64,000 nt of DNA, taken from contig NZ_JAWUEL010000004.1 in NCBI RefSeq assembly GCF_034119425.1, positions 38,913 through 102,912 of the forward strand. Direction: 5' to 3'. Below, one piece after another: positions 9,091 through 17,608 of the stretch. A model generated the notes under the pieces. The model was not told where the DNA came from. It did no database searches and saw only the letters and a list, made by a program, of their open reading frames with translations. Every line of letters starts with the position of its first letter. Position 1 is the first letter of the stretch. The stretch comes from Actinotignum schaalii_C (GTDB lineage: Bacteria; Actinomycetota; Actinomycetes; Actinomycetales; Actinomycetaceae). The translations under genes and the position numbers were made by a program.

Positions 9091-9102
9091 TTGGGCAAGG
9101 TG

Positions 9103-9131
9103 CTATCCACAGGAACAAGAGGTTATCCACA
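9103..9131 (+). repeat. Two DnaA-box-like nonamers 20 bp apart
   Basis: CTATCCACA at 9103-9111 has one mismatch and TTATCCACA at 9123-9131 matches the bacterial DnaA-box consensus exactly. They share orientation and are spaced 20 bp, two helical turns. They lie just upstream of the AbiEi/DUF559 pseudogene start. Confidence 0.5.
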
Positions 9132-9194
9132 AGCGAAAGCCGACCGGGAATCGCTTGAAGGTGCCGCTAGCGTGCCTCCACAGGTGCGCCAAAA

Positions 9195-9286
9195 CAAAAT
9201 GTACGTGGGTGACAGTTTTTCGGCGTTTTAATGTCCAGGATGTACATTTTGTGGGTCTTAAGGTTCAAAATGCACGTTTTGTGGGT
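9195..9286. repeat. TGTACATTTTG-type repeat cluster
   Basis: CAAAATGTAC (9195-9204) is the exact inverse of GTACATTTTG (9242-9251). A third, degenerate copy CAAAATGCACGTTTTG occupies 9266-9281. Each copy is followed directly by GTGGGT (9205, 9251, 9281). The second and third are direct repeats, TGTACATTTTGTGGGT and TGCACGTTTTGTGGGT. Confidence 0.7.
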
Positions 9287-9546
9287 GGGAAAGGGTGGTA
9301 CGACGACGGCGCCAGCTGGCGGGGCGGATTCTAGCGAGGCGGATGGTGTGGCAACGTGGGCATTCCGGGGTTGAGCAGCCCGTGACGGCGTGGCTGCGTG
9401 CGTATGCCCAGGTCAGGCGGGTGTGAGTGCGTTGCGGTGAGTCGAGGTTTTTGGGCGCGGGTCGCGGGTGTGCCAGTGGGTGTGCCAGTGGAGCGGGCTG
9501 GCGGTGAGGCGCTGGTAGGGCAGGAAGGGCACGGGGTATGTGAGGA

Positions 9547-9573
9547 GCGGCAAAAAACTTTGTTTTTTGCCGC
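9547..9573. terminator. Perfect 12-bp hairpin with A6/T6 inside the stem
   Basis: GCGGCAAAAAAC pairs with GTTTTTTGCCGC across a TTT loop. The T-tract is inside the stem, so it is an unusual terminator candidate that could work on either strand. It lies in the gap upstream of rplY. Confidence 0.45.
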
Positions 9574-9835
9574 CGTCGCCCTAAAATTGACGGCGTTGCT
9601 TCGGCGAGGGAGGGAGCTCGAAGCGCGGAATCACCTGGTGAACCTGCGGGCAGGGGAGCTGGGAACGGGATCCGCGCTCGCGAACTTTTCCGTTATCGAC
9701 GCGGCAGGCGCTCCTTCGGGTGGCCTGCTTTACGAGGCCACCACCCGGCGCGGTCTGCGCGCCTCGGGTGTTCATATTGACAATATCTAGGTCAGCCCGT
9801 CATTCGGGTGACCGGTAATACAACGAAGGAGAATC

Positions 9836-10477
9836 ATGGCTATTGATGCTGCCAAGCTGACTGCCGAAACCCGTGATGAATTTGGCAAGGGTGCGGCTCG
9901 CCGCCTGCGCCGCGATGGGCGCGTTCCCGCGGTGCTTTACGGGCACGGGATTGAGCCGGTGCACGTGCACCTGGATGCGCACGACATGTTCCTCGCGGTC
10001 AAGGGCAATCCGAATGCCCTGGTCAGCCTTACTATTGATGGTGAATTGAGCCTCGCGCTGGTCAAGGACATTCAGCGCAATCCGCTCTCGCGCTCCATTG
10101 AGCACGTTGACTTCCTGCGCGTCAAGCGCGATGAAAAGGTCGAGGTTGAAATTCCGGTGGTCGTTGTGGGCGAACCGGCTCCGGGCCTTATCAACACCCT
10201 CGAACTCCTCAATATTCTGGTGTCTGCCCCGGCAATCGATATTCCGGAATCCATCGAGGTCAACGTCGAAGGTCTCGAAGATGGCGCACGTATCACCGTT
10301 GCGGACCTCAAGCTTCCCGAGGATGTGGAAGCCCTGGTTGACGGTGAAGAAATCGTCTCCCTGGTCATGGAGCCTCAGGTTGATAAGGCGCTGGAAGAAG
10401 CCGATGCCGCTATGGCCGAAGCTCAGGCAGAAGAAGCAGCCGAAGAAGCGGCAGCTTCCGAAGGTGCCGGCGAGTAA
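9836..10477 (+). CDS. rplY: 50S ribosomal protein L25 (general stress protein Ctc/TL5 type)
   Basis: A 213-residue protein of the long L25/CTC class that binds 5S rRNA. The N-terminal L25 domain (about residues 1-92) carries DEFGKGAARRLRRDGRVPAVLYG. It is followed by the TL5-type beta domain (about 100-185) and an acidic Ala/Glu-rich tail (AEEAAEEAAA). GAAGGAG lies 5 bases before the ATG. It is followed by a strong hairpin and then pth and mfd, an order common in actinobacteria. Confidence 0.95.
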   Translation: MAIDAAKLTAETRDEFGKGAARRLRRDGRVPAVLYGHGIEPVHVHLDAHDMFLAVKGNPNALVSLTIDGELSLALVKDIQRNPLSRSIEHVDFLRVKRDEKVEVEIPVVVVGEPAPGLINTLELLNILVSAPAIDIPESIEVNVEGLEDGARITVADLKLPEDVEALVDGEEIVSLVMEPQVDKALEEADAAMAEAQAEEAAEEAAASEGAGE

Positions 10478-10512
10478 ATCAGCAATGCACCCCACTCGCC
10501 ACGAGTGACTTT

Positions 10513-10547
10513 CACGCGGCCGCGGACGCAATGTCCGCGGCCGCGTG
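10513..10547. terminator. Terminator hairpin after rplY
   Basis: A perfect 15-bp inverted repeat, arm CACGCGGCCGCGGAC, encloses a GCAAT loop 35 bases after the rplY stop. No T tract follows. Confidence 0.75.
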
Positions 10548-10639
10548 CCATGTCGGCGTCGTCGTAAAAAATACGAGGCACGCAGGAACGCAACAATCTC
10601 GGGTAAGCGGGTACGGTTGAAGATGCACAGGAGGAACGC

Positions 10640-11227
10640 ATGTACGCTGTTGTTGGATTAGGTAATCCCGGTGCTACCTATGCCGGAACTCGCCACAATT
10701 GTGGGTATATGGTGGTGGCGGAGCTTGCCGCGCGCTGCGGGGGGCAGTTGCGCTCGCACGGCGCCACCCAGACGAACCAGCTTTCCGCGCGGGTGGGGGT
10801 GATGCCCGGGCAGGCCGGTGAGCAGGTCATTCTTGCCACGTGCCAGTGCTATATGAATACCTCGGGAGGGCCGGTGAGCTCGCTGCTGCGCTATTACGAC
10901 TGCCCGGTGGAGAACCTTATTGTGGTTCACGATGAACTTGATCTTCCTTTCGGAACGCTGCGTCTCAAGCGCGGCGGGGGCGAAGGCGGGCATAACGGGC
11001 TCAAGTCGATTTCGCAGTCCACGGGCTCGAAGGATTATATTCGGCTGCGCTTCGGCATCGGCCGGCCGCCCGGGCGCCAGGACCCTTCCGATTTTGTGCT
11101 GCGCCCTTTTAGTTCGGCGGAGCGCAAGGAGCTTGACGTGCTCATCGCACAGGCCGCGGACGCCGTGGAGGATGTGCTACGTAACGGGCTGGAAAGCGCC
11201 ACGATGCGTTTGCATACGAAGCATTAG
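10640..11227 (+). CDS. pth: Peptidyl-tRNA hydrolase
   Basis: A 195-residue cytosolic enzyme that cleaves peptidyl-tRNA released by stalled ribosomes. The family landmarks are all present: VGLGNPGATYAGTRHNCGY at the N-terminus with the catalytic His-Asn pair, VVHDELDLPFGTLRLKRGG, and GGHNGLKSI. AGGAGG lies 6 bases before the ATG. The gene is flanked by rplY and mfd. Confidence 0.96.
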   Translation: MYAVVGLGNPGATYAGTRHNCGYMVVAELAARCGGQLRSHGATQTNQLSARVGVMPGQAGEQVILATCQCYMNTSGGPVSSLLRYYDCPVENLIVVHDELDLPFGTLRLKRGGGEGGHNGLKSISQSTGSKDYIRLRFGIGRPPGRQDPSDFVLRPFSSAERKELDVLIAQAADAVEDVLRNGLESATMRLHTKH

Positions 11228-11286
11228 CCGGTGGCGCCGAGCGTGAACCAAAACCCCAGAAGGACGAGGAAGGAAACGAGCGTCCC

Positions 11287-14200
11287 GTGCAATTAGAATC
11301 CTTGCTGCCGCTCATCGGCGCCGATCCCGCTCTGAGTGGCGCCGCCGCTTCGACCGCTACTCGCCTGGATATTCCGATGCCGCGCGGGGTGGTGCCCCCG
11401 GCCCTGGCCTACCTTACGCACGGCGGTGATTCGGTAACCGGCCCCGCCGCATCGCATCCCCTCCACGTGGCCATTACCGCGTCGGGGCGGGAGGCCGAAA
11501 TCCTCGAGGGCGCGATGCGCGCGTACCTCCCGGCCGAGCAGATCGCGGTATTCCCCTCCTGGGAAACGCTCCCGCACGAGCGCCTGTCCCCGCGTTCGGA
11601 TACGGTGGCCCGCCGCCTGCTCACCCTGCGCCGCCTGGCCCATCCGGAAGAATTCGAGCCGCTGCGCCTGCTCATTATGCCGGTGCGGGCGCTGCTCCAG
11701 CCCATTACCCGCGGGCTGGGTGATCTGGCGCCCGTGCGCATCCGCCTCCATGAGGATGCCCCCATGGAGGAGGTGGAAAACGCGCTGGTGAACGCTGCTT
11801 ACACCCGGGTTGATATAGTGGAACGCCGCGGCCAATTCGCGGTGCGCGGCGGAATTCTGGACGTTTTCCCGCCCACGGAACGCCATCCGATCCGCGTGGA
11901 ATTCTTCGGAGATACCGTGGACGAAATCCGCACTTTCTCCGTGGGCGACCAACGTTCCATGGAGGAACGCGAGGAGCTCTACGCCCCGCCCTGCCGCGAA
12001 ATTCTCCTCACCGAATCGGTGCGTACCCGCGCCCGCGCGCTCATCAGCGAGCTGCCCGGCGCCACCGATATGCTCGACAAAATCGCCGCTGGCATCGCCC
12101 CGGAGGGCATGGAGTCCCTCACGCCGGTGCTCGTGGACGGCATGGACGCCGTGGTGGATGTGCTTCCCGCCACCGCCCGCCTCCTCATTATCGAGCCGGA
12201 GCGCGTGGACCAGCGCGCCGAGTCGCTGATTGCCACCACGGAGGAATTCCTGGCGGCGGCCTGGAGCGCGGCGGCGGCCGGGGGTACGCCGCCGGTTCAG
12301 GCCAATGCGGCGAGTTTCGCGAGCGTCACGGCCACCCGGGCGGAAGCGCTGAAACGCGGCCAGGCCTGGTGGACGCTCGGCGGCTTTTCCGGAAACGTCG
12401 CCTCCACTGGAGGCACCACCAAGAACGACGACGCCGGCGCCGCTGTCGCGGCGCGCGAACCGCGCAAATTCCTCGGGAAAGTTGATGAGGCTCTCGCCGC
12501 TATCGGGGAGCAGGCACGGCGCGGGGTGCGGCAGGTGCTGGTGGTGGACGGGCCGGGCTTGGCGCGCCGCTACGCGGAACAGCTCGGTGAGCTGGGCGTT
12601 CCCGCCAGCGCGGTAGCGGAGCTCCCCGCGCATTTCGAGTCCGGGGTGGTTTACGTGGTGGCCGCGCCCATCGCCGAGGGTTTCGTTATGGAAGGCCAGC
12701 AGCTCGGGGTGTACGCGGGCGCGGATCTGACCGGGCGGGGCGGTTCTTCCACCCGGGATATGCGCACGCTGCCCAAGCGGCGCCGCAAGAATGCCGTTGA
12801 TCCGCTGTCTCTTACTCCCGGGGATTTTGTGGTGCATGATCGCCACGGGGTGGGCCGTTTCGTGCGGATGGAAAAGCGCGCGATTGGCGGTAAAGGCGGG
12901 CAGCGCGAATATATTGTGCTGGAGTACGCGCCGTCGCGGCGCGGTGGGCCGCCCGATCAGCTTTGGGTGCCCACCGATCAACTTGACCAGGTCTCGAAGT
13001 ATTCGGGCGGCGAATCCCCGAGCCTCAATAAAATGGGCGGGGCCGATTGGGAGAAAACGAAGTCGAAGGCCCGGGCTGCCACCCGCAAAATTGCTTCCGA
13101 GCTTATTCGTCTCTACGCGCAGCGCATGGCAACTCCGGGTATCGCATTTTCGCCGGATACTCCCTGGCAGCGCGAGCTCGAGGACGCTTTCGCCTACGTG
13201 GAAACCCCCGATCAGCTGCACACCATTGACGAAGTGAAAGCCGATATGGAAAAGCCGGTTCCCATGGATCGCCTTATTTCCGGGGATGTGGGCTACGGCA
13301 AAACAGAGATTGCGGTGCGAGCGGCTTTCAAGGCGGTGCAGGATGGCCGCCAGGTGGCGGTTCTGGTGCCGACCACCCTGCTGGTGGAGCAGCATCGGGA
13401 GACTTTCGAGGAACGCTACGCCGGTTTCCCGGTGCGGGTGGCGGCGCTTTCGCGTTTCCAGAGCCCGCGCGAATCGGAGGAGGTCATTTCCGGGCTCGCC
13501 GCTGGCAGTATTGATGTGGTGATCGGCACCCACCGCCTGCTCACGGGAAATGTGCGTTTCAAAGCCCTCGGCCTGGTGGTGATTGACGAGGAGCAGCGTT
13601 TCGGCGTCGAACATAAAGAGACGCTCAAGCAGATGTACCCGAATATCGATGTGCTCTCGATGTCGGCCACCCCGATTCCGCGCACGCTGGAAATGGCGGT
13701 CACGGGAGTGCGGGAAATGTCCACCCTGGCCACTCCGCCCGAGGAACGCCACCCGATTCTCACCTACGTGGGTGCGCGGGAAAATCGCCAGATCAGCGCC
13801 GCGATTCGCCGCGAGTTGCTGCGCGACGGCCAGGTTTTTTACGTGCATAACCGGGTGGGGGATATGGGCCGGGTGGCCGCGCAGCTCGGCGAGCTGGTGC
13901 CCGAGGCGCGCATCGCCGTCGCCCACGGAAAAATGAGCGAACGCGATCTGGAAAATGTTATTCAGAATTTCTGGGATCACGAGATAGACGTCCTCATCTG
14001 CACCACCATCGTGGAAACGGGCCTCGATATTTCCAATGCGAATACGCTCATTGTGGATAATGCCGATAAGCTCGGGCTTTCCCAGCTCCACCAGCTGCGC
14101 GGGCGCGTGGGCCGCGGGCGCGAGCGTGCCTACGCGTATTTCCTTTATGATCCGGATCGCGCGCTCACGGAAACGTCCCTGGAACGCCTGCGAACCATCG

Positions 14201-14925
14201 CCGCGAATACCGACCTCGGGGCCGGCACCCAGGTTGCCATGAAGGACCTCGAAATCCGCGGGGCGGGCAATATGCTCGGCGGCGAACAATCCGGCCATAT
14301 TGAGGGCGTTGGTTTCGATTTGTACGTGCGCATGGTCTCCGAAGCGGTCGCGAAAATACGTGGGGAGATTCCGGGCGACGACGACGCCAGCAGCGATGTG
14401 CGCATTGAGCTGCCGGTGGAAGCCTACCTGCCCGAAGATTACGTGCCTTCCGAACGGTTGCGCCTGGAGATTTACACCAAGTTGGCGGCTTCGCGCGGGG
14501 AGGCCCAACGCGAGGAAATTCGCGCGGAATTGCGCGACCGCTACGGGGAGATTCCCGAGGTGGCCGCGCGGCTTTTCCGGATAGCGCAGCTGCGTGACCT
14601 GGCGCGCAGTGCCGGGCTGGAGGAAATTACCCAGATGGGGCGCAATGTGCGTTTCACACCGGTGGCGCTGCCTGACTCGCGGCAAGCTCGGCTCAAGCGC
14701 TTGTATCCGGGGGCGATGCTCAAGCCGGCGGTTCGAGTCCTCATGGTTCCTGTTCCGCCGGCGCCTGCCGCTGGAAGCGGCGGGTCTGGAAGCACACGGC
14801 CGGTGTCGCTCGGGGTGGCGCAGACGTCCGCGCGCCTCGGAAGTGGAGCACCCATGGAAGGTGATGAGCTGCTCGAGTGGGTGTCCAATCTCATCACCGC
14901 GGTATTTATTTCCTCAGTGGGGTAG
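11287..14925 (+). CDS. mfd: Transcription-repair coupling factor
   Basis: A 1212-residue, full-length Mfd that removes stalled RNA polymerase and recruits UvrA. The order is an N-terminal UvrB-like region (including RGQFAVRGGILDVFPPT), a spacer with a low-complexity insert (about residues 330-395), the RNA polymerase-interacting domain (GDFVVHDRHGVGRFVRME, VPTDQLDQVSKY), and the SF2 translocase with Walker A GDVGYGKTEIA (about 666) and DEEQRFGVEHKE (about 766). Next come SATPIPRTLEMA and a C-terminal TRCF domain. The GTG start is preceded by AAGGAAA at a long spacing. The long open frame on the opposite strand is an artefact of GC-rich codon bias. Confidence 0.97.
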   Translation: MQLESLLPLIGADPALSGAAASTATRLDIPMPRGVVPPALAYLTHGGDSVTGPAASHPLHVAITASGREAEILEGAMRAYLPAEQIAVFPSWETLPHERLSPRSDTVARRLLTLRRLAHPEEFEPLRLLIMPVRALLQPITRGLGDLAPVRIRLHEDAPMEEVENALVNAAYTRVDIVERRGQFAVRGGILDVFPPTERHPIRVEFFGDTVDEIRTFSVGDQRSMEEREELYAPPCREILLTESVRTRARALISELPGATDMLDKIAAGIAPEGMESLTPVLVDGMDAVVDVLPATARLLIIEPERVDQRAESLIATTEEFLAAAWSAAAAGGTPPVQANAASFASVTATRAEALKRGQAWWTLGGFSGNVASTGGTTKNDDAGAAVAAREPRKFLGKVDEALAAIGEQARRGVRQVLVVDGPGLARRYAEQLGELGVPASAVAELPAHFESGVVYVVAAPIAEGFVMEGQQLGVYAGADLTGRGGSSTRDMRTLPKRRRKNAVDPLSLTPGDFVVHDRHGVGRFVRMEKRAIGGKGGQREYIVLEYAPSRRGGPPDQLWVPTDQLDQVSKYSGGESPSLNKMGGADWEKTKSKARAATRKIASELIRLYAQRMATPGIAFSPDTPWQRELEDAFAYVETPDQLHTIDEVKADMEKPVPMDRLISGDVGYGKTEIAVRAAFKAVQDGRQVAVLVPTTLLVEQHRETFEERYAGFPVRVAALSRFQSPRESEEVISGLAAGSIDVVIGTHRLLTGNVRFKALGLVVIDEEQRFGVEHKETLKQMYPNIDVLSMSATPIPRTLEMAVTGVREMSTLATPPEERHPILTYVGARENRQISAAIRRELLRDGQVFYVHNRVGDMGRVAAQLGELVPEARIAVAHGKMSERDLENVIQNFWDHEIDVLICTTIVETGLDISNANTLIVDNADKLGLSQLHQLRGRVGRGRERAYAYFLYDPDRALTETSLERLRTIAANTDLGAGTQVAMKDLEIRGAGNMLGGEQSGHIEGVGFDLYVRMVSEAVAKIRGEIPGDDDASSDVRIELPVEAYLPEDYVPSERLRLEIYTKLAASRGEAQREEIRAELRDRYGEIPEVAARLFRIAQLRDLARSAGLEEITQMGRNVRFTPVALPDSRQARLKRLYPGAMLKPAVRVLMVPVPPAPAAGSGGSGSTRPVSLGVAQTSARLGSGAPMEGDELLEWVSNLITAVFISSVG

Positions 14926-15236
14926 CAGCGGGTTTAGCAGCGGGCTATTCCGGACTTGCGGCCGGTGTTCCCGGCTCGCTGGCCTGCCCGCATACGCACC
15001 GCTGTGACGGTTTTGCATTTGAAGCATCTTTATTAATACTGCCGTAATTTGATAACTTAAATCGTACGTTGTGGCGGTGGAATCGATGGGCTGGGCTACG
15101 GGTACCCGCGTGGAAAGCTGGCGCGCTCGTGTGCTTATGTTCGTTAGGGGCGCCTAAGTCCAAGAAATGGGATGACGCAACGGCACCGATGGTGGCGGCT
15201 ACCTGTGGCGTGGCTGCTGAGAGCGTAAGGAAGAAT
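14926..15236 (+). promoter_or_regulatory. 311-base leader region of the LPXTG surface-protein gene
   Basis: There is no gene here. An AT-rich patch at 15011-15060 is the likely promoter. TTGCAT (15013-15018) is followed about 16 bases later by AATACT (15035-15040), which would give a 5' leader of nearly 190 bases. The leader is GC-rich and could fold, but I recognise no known riboswitch class in it. Confidence 0.4.
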
Positions 15237-16903
15237 ATGAAGAAAGTACTCAGAGGTGTCGTGGCTGCCGCGACCGCCTGCACAGTGATGCTGGGCGGTG
15301 CGGGCGCGGCTCTCGCGGATTCGACACGCCTGAACGAAGCCACCGCGCCGCTTGCTTCGGAGGTGTCTTCGGGTGCCGGAGCTGCGGGCGCTGCCGATGC
15401 AGGCGCGCCGGCCCCTGCCGCCGCTGCTGATACCAGTACTGCCGACTACGCTGCGGGCAAGATTAATGAAGCCTTGGGGGCTACCCCTGCCGATCAGGCC
15501 GATGCCTGGATGGTCAGTGCGCTGCAGAATCAGGCCTCTCACTACTCCAAGGCCTATGTGGACCAGCGTTTCGTTGCGGCCGCCCAAACCTATGTGAATG
15601 CCTATTCCAACGGGGTATCCGAGCTGGACAAGGCCATTGTTGAAGTAACCAAGACGGCTAAAACCGTTGCGGAAATGGATCGCCGGGTCAACGAAGAATT
15701 CCAGAAGTCCGCGGCCGGAAATAAGAGCGAAGTTGTCCAGAAGATTCGTTCCTGCATCGACCTCGCCAAGCAGGGCAAGAGCAAGGAATTCAACCAGTGC
15801 CTCAACGGCATTATCGTGCTGCAGAATCTCGAAGCCTACGAGAAGATGATTATTGCGGGTGACGCGGTGCTCAACGGGGATGTTTCCTATATTGATGCGG
15901 ACACCCTCGCCCAGCTCAAGAAAGACGTTGCCTACCTGCGTGAAGCGGCGGCGTACCGCCCCGAAGCTGAGAAACTGACCGGGAAGACGTGGTGGAAGGA
16001 TATTGATCCGGCTACCATTACCCCGCTTGGGGATGCTGAATATGCTCGCCTGGAACAGCTGCGCTGGATTATCTCCGGCGAAAAGGAATTCAACGGCGTG
16101 AAAACCACCTACGGGCAGAGCTCGAACCGGGTGCGTGATTTGGTCCGCAAGGCGGGCTCTCTCAAGGCCAAGGCTGATACCGCTGCCCTTATCGCGGGCT
16201 TGCAGAACCCGGTGGTGCGCAATGCGGCCCAGCAGCTTTTCGATGCTGCCCCGGATAACTACGCTGCCGATACCTTCTCCCATGTGCTTCCGCTCCTTGA
16301 TGCCTGGGCTACCAAGCTGAGTGAAGCGAAAGCCGCTATTGAAGCCGAACAGGCCGCTCAGCTCAAGGCCCTGGCCGCGCTGGATTGCGCTCCGCAAGCC
16401 GCGCGTACCCAGGCCGAAGCCGATATTCAGGCAGCCACCGCTGCGGCACTCGAGAAACTCAATCCGGTTGTGGACGAAGGCGTGCTCGCTGAGATCACTG
16501 CCGAACACGCAGCAACCGTGCGTGGCGCCGTCCATAACGTTGCTTCCCTCAAGGAATGCACACCCGCGGACCCGACCCGACCCAGCCGGCGCAACCGACG
16601 CAGCCTGCCGACCCGACCCAGCCGGCGCAGCCGACCGATCCGGATCAGCCCTCCCAGCCGGCCGCTCCGGCTCAGCCCGCGGATCCGACCGCGTCCGCGC
16701 AGCCCACTGTGCCGGCACCCGCGGACCCGGCCCCGGCCGAATCCTCCAAGCCGGCCACTCCTGCTAAGCCCGGCAAGACCGTGGTGAAGAAGTCGGCGAA
16801 GAAGCTCCCGAATACCGGTGCGGAAGCCGCCTCCTTGGCGCTCCTCTCCGGTGTCCTGCTCACCGGCGGGGCGCTCGCGGTGCGGCGTCGTCGTGCCGCC
16901 TAA
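15237..16903 (+). pseudogene. LPXTG-anchored cell-surface protein, frame broken at a pentamer repeat
   Basis: The gene encodes a secreted, sortase-anchored protein in two frames. Frame one starts at ATG 15237 (AAGGAAG upstream). It has a signal peptide with the predicted cut ALA|D (27/28), then about 410 residues of Ala-rich, mostly helical sequence without a recognised domain. Frame two supplies a Pro-rich wall-spanning repeat (PTQPAQP, PADPTQP), the LPNTG motif (16805-16819), a hydrophobic segment and an RRRR tail. The frames meet near 16565-16578 at a CCCGA repeat. Removing one 5-bp unit gives continuous ADPTQPAQPTQPADPTQPAQ. As read, frame one ends at 16787 in an out-of-frame basic tail. 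It could be phase-variable, a mutation, or an assembly error. Confidence 0.75.
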
Positions 16904-16932
16904 ACGCGACCATTAAATGAGCTGATGCTCGG

Positions 16933-16980
16933 GCGGGCCCGGCACGTGCGATATACAAGCGCGTGCCGGGCCCGCTTTTT
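16933..16980 (+). terminator. Intrinsic terminator after the surface-protein gene
   Basis: A 14-bp GC-rich stem (left arm GCGGGCCCGGCACG, right arm ending at 16975) is followed immediately by TTTTT. It is a classical rho-independent terminator 30 bases after the stop. Confidence 0.88.
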
Positions 16981-16990
16981 CGAAAAACTA

Positions 16991-17018
16991 GTGACGTTTC
17001 ATTTTTTTGCTCTAGGAT
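16991..17018 (+). promoter_or_regulatory. Probable sigma-70-type promoter of the small membrane-protein gene
   Basis: GTGACG (16991-16996) and TAGGAT (17013-17018) are separated by 16 bases that include a T7 tract. The expected start point is near 17025, giving a leader of about 20 bases containing AAAGGAG. Confidence 0.5.
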
Positions 17019-17044
17019 GATAAAAGCACAACAAAGGAGTTGTT

Positions 17045-17389
17045 ATGACGATGAACGTGAGTCCGAATCTTCTAAAGAATTTTGCGCGGCGCACGTACGG
17101 CGTTGCGGGTGCGCTGTTGGTCATCGCGATTTTCCTCCAGATTGCGGGGCCCTTCGCCATGCTGGAGCTCAATGAGCTTTCCGCTGGCACCGCCGATCCG
17201 GTCAAGGTTGGCGTGGCCTATGTGGTCAAGGTGCTCATGGACATCTTTACCCTGCAGCTGGCCGGGGTTGCCGCGCTCATCGCTTTCCTGGCTCACCCCG
17301 TGCTGACCTCGGTGGTGAAAGAGGAGGGGAGCGGGGCGGGCGTCGTCGTCGTACCTAACGGCGCAGCGGAAGAAACCACGGCGCACTAA
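17045..17389 (+). CDS. Small two-pass membrane protein, unknown function
   Basis: A 114-residue protein with two hydrophobic segments (about residues 19-42 and 62-86) and a short hydrophilic tail. I do not recognise a family. It has its own promoter-like sequence and a good AAAGGAG Shine-Dalgarno sequence, and lies between a strong terminator and the enolase gene. Its position before eno may be incidental. Confidence 0.72.
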   Translation: MTMNVSPNLLKNFARRTYGVAGALLVIAIFLQIAGPFAMLELNELSAGTADPVKVGVAYVVKVLMDIFTLQLAGVAALIAFLAHPVLTSVVKEEGSGAGVVVVPNGAAEETTAH

Positions 17390-17608
17390 ACTCTCCGCGC
17401 AAGTGCGTGAGCTAGTTAGCACCCGGGCGGTTCGCGCGCGGTGCCAAAGTCCCGAGTGGGCGAAAATCTTCGCGGCTCAGGGCGAAAACGCCGAGTTAAT
17501 CACGGCCTGAGCATGACGCGCGCGGGTGTTTTGAGAGACAATAGAAACAGCGGATATTCCGCGCAGGTAGCCACAACTATGTGGCACGGTCTATATGAAG
17601 GAGTACCT

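Larger units (their letters stand above)
9091..9835. other. 745-base gene-free region with repeats and DnaA-box-like sites
   Basis: No convincing gene is seen here. The region contains two DnaA-box-like nonamers, three copies of a TGTACATTTTG-type motif each followed by GTGGGT, a tandem 12-mer at 9467-9490 (GGTGTGCCAGTG twice), and a 12-bp hairpin at 9547-9573. An open frame at 9398-9790 lacks a ribosome-binding site and a recognisable product. The 3' end must carry the rplY promoter. Confidence 0.6.

Noticed and set aside
9074..9334. Possible 86-residue protein over the TGTACATTTTG repeats
   Set aside because: Its sequence is largely a translation of the repeats, and it lacks a start signal.
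9398..9790. Possible 130-residue protein upstream of rplY
   Set aside because: No ribosome-binding site, no recognisable domain, and it contains a tandem 12-mer and a 12-bp hairpin, so it looks non-coding.
9091..9835. Chromosomal replication origin
   Set aside because: Only two DnaA-box-like sites, and no dnaA, dnaN, rpmH or AT-rich unwinding region is nearby.
11293..14685. Open frame of about 1130 codons on the minus strand
   Set aside because: It is the exact antisense of mfd, has no domain I recognise, and is His/Arg/Gly-rich as expected for a frame mirrored from GC-rich codons.
15060..15236. Riboswitch (TPP or c-di-AMP type) in the surface-protein leader
   Set aside because: A CTGAGA-like string and a folded look drew attention, but the conserved core elements of those classes are missing and the gene is not a usual target.
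15144..16718. Long minus-strand frame across the surface-protein gene
   Set aside because: The plus strand has a Shine-Dalgarno sequence, signal peptide and LPNTG signal. The antisense product has no recognisable feature.
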